Source: Candidatus Hydrogenedentota bacterium (lineage in GTDB: Bacteria; Hydrogenedentota; Hydrogenedentia; Hydrogenedentales; SLHB01). From it: a DNA stretch of 36,849 nucleotides. This document shows, in pieces, positions 32,901-36,849 of this stretch. The position numbers were made by a program, and so were the translations under genes. Under the pieces are notes generated by a model. The model saw only the letters and a program-made list of their open reading frames with translations. It ran no database searches and was not told the DNA's origin. The number at the start of each line of letters is the position of its first letter. The stretch's first letter is position 1. The stretch is from assembly GCA_012719295.1 (NCBI GenBank), contig JAAYAQ010000087.1:1-36849 (forward strand). Reading direction: 5' to 3'.

Positions 32901-34229
32901 CCCCGAAGAGCCGATAAACGCAGGCGCGTCGGGCTGCAGGGCAATCGTGCCGGGCCGTTCGAGGCTGCCGGCCTCCTCCCCGTCAAGAAACACTCGCATG
33001 TGCCGCCCGTCGAACGTCGCGGCGCAATGGTGCCACGCACCGTCGAGAACGCGGCCGGCATCGACCGGAGCGTCGCATTCGATGTAACCGCCCACGTCGA
33101 GCCCAAACGACAGCATCGCCCCGTTCTCCTGAAACGAAAACAACAGGCGGTTGGCGGATTCCTGGCGGAAGATCTCGCGGAACCCGCTGAGGCCGTGCGG
33201 ACGCACCCAGGCGGCGAGGGTCAGCGCCGGCAACCGGGACGTGCCGAATCGTTCCAGGCGAAGGGCATGTTCGCCCCGCAAGGCGAGGGCGCTTCCGTAA
33301 ACCCCCTGTGCGCGCACGAGACTGTGGCCGGCAGCAGCGAGCAGGGCGCGATCGCCCGCAAGGTCCCACACGCGGGGGTACGGGCCGGTCTCGTTGAAGG
33401 TCCAGTGTGCGAGCGGGCGCCGATCAAGGCCGGGTTCCCCGGCCGGGGCAGGCGGCGAATCGGGATGGTTCCCGTTCGCGCCGCGCGCGTGCAGCTCCGC
33501 AATCGCCTCGGCGGACAACGCGGCTCCGTAAAGGCGCAGATCGTCCATCGCCCCCTGAAAACATTCCCCCCCGTTCAACGACCCGATGCACGCGGACGCG
33601 GACCCGCCCCAAACCGCCTTGCCGGGACGTTCAACAGCGCCGATCTCGTTTCCGTCGAGGTAAACGCGCGCAAAACGCCCGTCGAAGGTGGCCGCGCAAT
33701 GGTGCCACGCGCCGTCAAGGACGGCCGCGGGCTCGAGCAGCGCATCGCACTCAAAATAGCCGTCGACATGGAGTCCCAGCGAGAGTATGGCGCCGTCGTC
33801 CTGAAACGAAAACAACACACGCTGCTCGCCGTCCTCTTTTCGGAAGAGTTCACGGTAGCCGCCGAGCTCCGTCGGGAGCACCCATACGGCCAGGGTGAGC
33901 TCGGTGGCGCCATCAAAAAGCGCGGGGTTCGAGACCACAAGCCGGTGCGTGCCGGAAAACAACAGCGCCTGGCCGAAAAGCCCGCCCGTACGTGTGACGG
34001 CGCCGTCATCCGTGCGCTGTGGCGCGGCATCGAATCCATTGCCGCTCGCGTCCGGACACGCGCCCCCGAAGCCGGCATCAAACGCCCAATGGGCGAGGAG
34101 GGGCGCGCCGGGGGAAGCCGTTTCGTCCGCAACAACCCCGGCGCACAGCAGCCCCGGCGCCAGCAGAAGAAAACCGAGGCGAACAACACCGCGCACAATT
34201 CCCGACACGTCAGAACAGGCCATCATCAT
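29940..34229 (-). CDS. Giant secreted LamG / beta-propeller / c-type haem protein (hydrazine synthase alpha-like)
   Basis: A 1429-residue exported protein. After a signal peptide (core GVVRLGFLLLAPGLLCAG) come two LamG/concanavalin-like domains (about 42-255 and 275-480), each with the WHHCAATFDGR motif and a DDLR ending. A helical region (about 490-740) follows, then a TolB-like beta-propeller (about 750-1130; SFHLYEIRVDGSGFTQLTDG, RNIYLISANNEPDYLPS) and a C-terminal region with two haem-binding CXXCH motifs, CLGCH (1221-1225) and CAPCH (1272-1276). Propeller and haem parts resemble the hydrazine synthase alpha-subunit-like family, widespread outside anammox bacteria with unknown roles; there is no sign of hydrazine synthesis. 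The start is the first of three ATGs (34229/34226/34223) after AGGAG; 34226 has better spacing. Possibly a surface electron-transfer or polymer-binding protein. Confidence 0.75.
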   Translation of the reverse strand: MMMACSDVSGIVRGVVRLGFLLLAPGLLCAGVVADETASPGAPLLAHWAFDAGFGGACPDASGNGFDAAPQRTDDGAVTRTGGLFGQALLFSGTHRLVVSNPALFDGATELTLAVWVLPTELGGYRELFRKEDGEQRVLFSFQDDGAILSLGLHVDGYFECDALLEPAAVLDGAWHHCAATFDGRFARVYLDGNEIGAVERPGKAVWGGSASACIGSLNGGECFQGAMDDLRLYGAALSAEAIAELHARGANGNHPDSPPAPAGEPGLDRRPLAHWTFNETGPYPRVWDLAGDRALLAAAGHSLVRAQGVYGSALALRGEHALRLERFGTSRLPALTLAAWVRPHGLSGFREIFRQESANRLLFSFQENGAMLSFGLDVGGYIECDAPVDAGRVLDGAWHHCAATFDGRHMRVFLDGEEAGSLERPGTIALQPDAPAFIGSSGGDCEHFQGLLDDLRVYPEALSPDEIAALHRDGADALAKRYAAVHERLAGIYPANASFSDTCAALRERLAHQAGGLDDECVDALSARLKNDFPEASAQFAEWTGVSVIEYVLTAGAAFHDEKLGWLMELLLEYRPITEDQWRRQSPEDRTKWEEADRLRERYEALKARGEAARFSGEWVDLIMAAGSRIDFRPYVQEAVAPYVRPSTPETRTRPPGEAREALEKDWLHQAGGIPAPERILAEIAWARELAARISAAHPGAAGLAEPLARLDALEAEARALTAPSPALYFEVRDAKRAIAFANPVIDFTTMLFVDMPFPQGSEWPHETRHRLGYMAVPGGKLVILEGLHPGGEVRQLVPQAPLHGSFWRPDVSYDASKVLFCFKPHNEKSFHLYEIRVDGSGFTQLTDGPYDDLDPIYLSDEEHIVFSTTRGNTYVRCMPPTSAFVLARCDRDGRNIYLISANNEPDYLPSVMHDGRIIYTRWEYTDKPLWRAQSLWTVNPDGTQSNTFWGNQSVWPDLLKDARAIPGSRRVMFTGSAHHNWFSGSVGIVDPDRGFNFPHGLTKVTADVAWPECGNGPVDPIESPNYHSSGAYGGYYSPYPLSETDFIVSADRDGRFVLYLMDVYGNRELIYEGSNQVFHAIPLRPRPRPPVVVERTELPGRMAQSRPQEGVIYSANVYHGAPAELRGMARYLRILNIDPKTYTYWHKRPYISTGPVVSAVQSEGVKRILGTVPVEADGSVSFVAPAGMALHFQLLDERYRALQTMRSFVNVMPGESRGCLGCHELHSKAPEVSSRGLALNRAPSAITPPPWTPDTVSYPRYVRPVLDRYCAPCHEGDGKGRAVFDLTERPSTPVFTEPYLTLIGRPSWGAPYAPPENPPPGWGIAGQLMVEAYSTTDPEAYKTPKPMTALSYKSRLIEIASSGDHHGVEVDSVSLQRLIAWVDAMCPYQGEEEVRAIPDPDFQGIDWLAVRPRIATAPEIVRPGPVD

Positions 34230-34477
34230 GGTCTCCTGCAGGCACAGCCACTCCGGGTCAATCCCTGCCACGCAGCGGGCCCATCCGCATCCGTCCCCCG
34301 CCCGTACCACCCGGATGATCTACGCCTCAGTATGCCTTGACGATGTCTGATTTACCAACAGCGGCCCCAGTCCGTGCCAGGGGACGGGCGTCAATCGTGC
34401 GTCTCACTCTTCCGTCCGGAAATGCGCGGAAGCGGCGCGACTGCGTGTCTATATTCCCATGCGATTGTCCCTTCGCC

Positions 34478-36849
34478 TCACCGCAACTGGAGGTTGACCA
34501 CGGCCTGCTCGCCGTCTTGCACGGTGATGTGGGTGATCGCGCAGGGCATGGCGACCCGTTCCTCTTCATAATTGCCGAGGGGAATTGTGGAACTTGCGCA
34601 GAGGGTGTAGTCACCCGCGTCGACGCCGCTCATGGCGTACGTGCCGTCTTCCTTCACCCCCACGCCTCTAACCAGAGCTTCCTGGGCGTAGGTGGCCGAC
34701 AGGTTCCAGGGCACGGTCGGCCAAGCGTGGCGGCCTTGCAGAAGGCATACGACTACCTGCATGCCCGCTTGCGCACCCGAGACCATACCGCTGATGGATG
34801 CGGTTCCGGTGAGGTCGACATCGCGCGTCGTTGTCTCTCCGGCCTTCACCGAAACCGTTTCCAAATGGTATCGGGACGGCTCGCCTTCTCTTCCCCCATC
34901 GAAGTGCAACACTGCGTTACCCGGATGCAGTCCTTCGAGGCGGTACCGGCCGTTTTCATCGAGATGGGCACTGGTCTTTCCGCCCCAATGGTCCTGCTGG
35001 TTGCAGAGCCTGACGTACCCGTGCGCGGGTGTCTCGCCATCGAGGGTGACCCGGCCTTCCACGGCTGCGGTACCTTCCGAAAACACGAAATCCACTACGG
35101 TTTCTCTGCCCGGCTCTATGAGAGCACGCTTGTACTCCTTGAAGTGGTTATCTGTACCGTCCGGCGTCTTGAACCAGGCCATGCCGCGGATGAGGACCTC
35201 ACCGGCAGGCAGATTCGCGAGTTCGTAGGTCCCGTCGGGGTTCACGTTCATGCCCGATGTGCCGAACGCGGGCTCGAAGGGGTGCCAAATATCAACGCCC
35301 AGAGAGTAGACCTCTCCGGGCACAGTTGCCACACCCAGCGTGCCTTTCAGGACGCCACCCGGATTCAGGGTGATGGTCACCTGCCGCGTTTCTCCGCCGA
35401 CGGGCGACACCAGGGCGTAGCCGGGCGCGTAGCCCGGCATCAGCGCGGTAATGCATCGTACGCTCTCCTCGACGGTGTCGAGGCGGAAACCTCCCTCCGT
35501 GTTGGTATGGCCCACGTTGCGCTCGTCTCGGTATACGGTGTGGGGCAGGGCGCCCGTGAACAACAAGGCTCCCGGCGCAGGCTTGCCGCCGGGAGTCACC
35601 ACTTCGCCCTCGATGACCGCGCCGCGTTTGAGTTCGATCACGACGCCGGTCAGGGGCTGTTCGTCAGTCGTGATGCTGATGGGGGTCTTTTTCCACGCAT
35701 AGCCATCCGCCCACGTGTAGAGGAAGGTGTCTCGCACAGGAACACGTGTGAGATTGAACCGGCCCTTATCGTCGCGAAACCGCTGCGCAAGCTGCTGCAT
35801 CTGGTCGCTCAGGCGGGAAAGCTCCATGTCGCCCCGTTCGTACATGTTGAAGCTCGTTACGGGCTGTTTCGTGTCGGCGTCGATGACCTTCCCCTGCACC
35901 TCCGTAAGGCCGAGCAGGGTTACGGAGAGGTTGCGCGTGCCCGTCGCAATGCCAAGAACGGTCGCTACGCTATGATCACGGTGCCCGAATAGAATGTCGA
36001 ACTTTCGTTGTGGCAGCCCCGTAAGCTCGAACGTGCCGTTCGCTGAAGTACGTGCTACCGTGTTCAATTGCTGAATGCGGACAGTCGCCCCCTCGATGGG
36101 CTTTCCTGTTTTGTCCACCACCCGTCCCGCAATCACGCCGGTATCGGCAGGATCTGCCTTCGGCCGGAATACGAGCCTAAGACCGTCCAGCGTACCGCCT
36201 GCGGGAACAACAATGTCTTCGTACTTAGTACCGTCGTTGATGTTCATCTCTCTGGGGGTAACGCGGACACTGGTCGGTCCAGGCAGGAGCCCCGCCACCG
36301 AGAATGCGCCGTCTTCGTTAGTGCGCACCCTGTTCCATCCCAACCGCGGCGCATCGTGGTGCGAAACATAGATCTCCGCTTTCGCGAGGGGCCGCCCGGC
36401 TTCATCGGTCGCCGCGCCTTTGATCGCCCCGGCCGGACCCAGTTGAATGGTCAGCGGTGCGTTGCCCTCCAGGCTGATGGTCAGAGGACCGACGGGGGCG
36501 CTGATCTGGCCGTGCTTGCGGGCAATGAGTTCGAGCCCTGTCGTGGGCGGCAATCCCGGCAGCAAGAACCGGCCCGCTTTGTCACACGCCACGTGATTAT
36601 GGTAACTCTGGCCGATGACGCAGTTGACCTTGGCGCGCGGAACCGGGTTTCCGTCCGCGTCGACCACCTTGCCAGTGAGCCGGATGCCGTGGGACAGCGC
36701 GAAATCGACGCCGGACATCGTTTCGCCCGCAACCACGTGGATCTCCTTGGCGTTGATGTTATTGAATGGCTGTGGATACCCGTCGGGCGGCGCCCAGCAC
36801 ACGTTGTAACTGCCCGAGGGCAGGCCCGTAAGAAGGTAGCTGCCGTCGG
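34478..36849 (-). CDS. Repeated carboxypeptidase-regulatory-like surface protein, N-terminus cut
   Basis: The frame is open across the right edge, so the N-terminus lies outside; about 790 residues remain. The protein is a chain of beta-sandwich units of about 75-100 residues (carboxypeptidase regulatory-like / transthyretin fold), each recognised by a G-x-V-x-D-x-x-G-x-P start and an end such as DGSYLLTGLPSGSYNV or NEDGAFSVAGLLPG. At least eight units are seen. The usual role is a spacer or adhesion element in secreted proteins. No catalytic motif is visible. It lies upstream of the LamG/haem gene on the same strand, 248 bp apart, with no clear terminator between. Other parts, such as a signal peptide or TonB-type domain, may lie beyond the window. 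Confidence 0.75.
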   Translation of the reverse strand, partial: DGSYLLTGLPSGSYNVCWAPPDGYPQPFNNINAKEIHVVAGETMSGVDFALSHGIRLTGKVVDADGNPVPRAKVNCVIGQSYHNHVACDKAGRFLLPGLPPTTGLELIARKHGQISAPVGPLTISLEGNAPLTIQLGPAGAIKGAATDEAGRPLAKAEIYVSHHDAPRLGWNRVRTNEDGAFSVAGLLPGPTSVRVTPREMNINDGTKYEDIVVPAGGTLDGLRLVFRPKADPADTGVIAGRVVDKTGKPIEGATVRIQQLNTVARTSANGTFELTGLPQRKFDILFGHRDHSVATVLGIATGTRNLSVTLLGLTEVQGKVIDADTKQPVTSFNMYERGDMELSRLSDQMQQLAQRFRDDKGRFNLTRVPVRDTFLYTWADGYAWKKTPISITTDEQPLTGVVIELKRGAVIEGEVVTPGGKPAPGALLFTGALPHTVYRDERNVGHTNTEGGFRLDTVEESVRCITALMPGYAPGYALVSPVGGETRQVTITLNPGGVLKGTLGVATVPGEVYSLGVDIWHPFEPAFGTSGMNVNPDGTYELANLPAGEVLIRGMAWFKTPDGTDNHFKEYKRALIEPGRETVVDFVFSEGTAAVEGRVTLDGETPAHGYVRLCNQQDHWGGKTSAHLDENGRYRLEGLHPGNAVLHFDGGREGEPSRYHLETVSVKAGETTTRDVDLTGTASISGMVSGAQAGMQVVVCLLQGRHAWPTVPWNLSATYAQEALVRGVGVKEDGTYAMSGVDAGDYTLCASSTIPLGNYEEERVAMPCAITHITVQDGEQAVVNLQLR

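Noticed and set aside
32547-34340. Plus-strand open frame of 597 codons opposite the LamG protein.
   Set aside because: It lies opposite clearly conserved LamG repeats and shows no motif.

Overview
The window is GC-rich, free-living bacterial DNA with dense coding. It holds 24 protein genes, two of them cut by the window ends, and I saw no tRNA, rRNA, CRISPR or complete insertion sequence. Several traits suggest the PVC / Planctomycetota / Hydrogenedentota neighbourhood: many secreted glycan-active enzymes, a Tat-exported Gfo/Idh/MocA oxidoreductase beside a sodium:solute symporter, a giant secreted LamG protein ending in c-type haem motifs and resembling hydrazine-synthase-alpha-like proteins, and a repeated carboxypeptidase-regulatory-like surface protein. 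No marker gene fixes the phylum, so this placement is inference. Because GC is high, long open frames occur opposite real genes (up to 1252 codons); I chose frames by family motifs, signal peptides and ribosome-binding sites.

Layout. 1-15759, all minus strand: an operon of a DUF2330-like secreted protein, an M50B-like membrane metalloprotease and a membrane-anchored unknown (2633 to 1); a secreted TIM-barrel glycosidase-like gene behind an operator-like TGAGTA palindrome; a GH89-like alpha-N-acetylglucosaminidase; aroA and an unusual aroC; a CBM/TIM-barrel secreted protein; a tandem alpha/beta-hydrolase; a secreted beta-propeller. 16180-22006, plus strand: Gfo/Idh oxidoreductase with a strong terminator, sodium:solute symporter, and an ABC ATPase/permease pair. 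A 56-bp repeat lies on each side of the oxidoreductase-symporter unit. 22016-23636, minus: iron-type alcohol dehydrogenase and TPR protein. 23637-24167: non-coding, with a run of stem-loops. 24168-26899, plus: two overlapping amidohydrolase-fold genes (the second has lost every metal ligand) and a GlmU/ST0452-like sugar-phosphate nucleotidyltransferase. 26914-36849, minus: rluD-like and xylB overlapping, rpsU with its own promoter and terminator, the LamG/haem giant, and a truncated carboxypeptidase-regulatory-like protein.

How the genes may work together (inference): secreted glycosidases and esterases release sugars from complex glycans, symporter and oxidoreductase take up and process them, and xylulokinase feeds pentoses into central metabolism. 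Housekeeping genes (aroA-aroC, rluD, rpsU) are interleaved. The most unusual points are a chorismate synthase whose N-terminal active-site His is replaced and which carries a large insertion, an enzyme/pseudoenzyme amidohydrolase pair, a duplicated hydrolase with one dead half, and the dispersed structured repeats.
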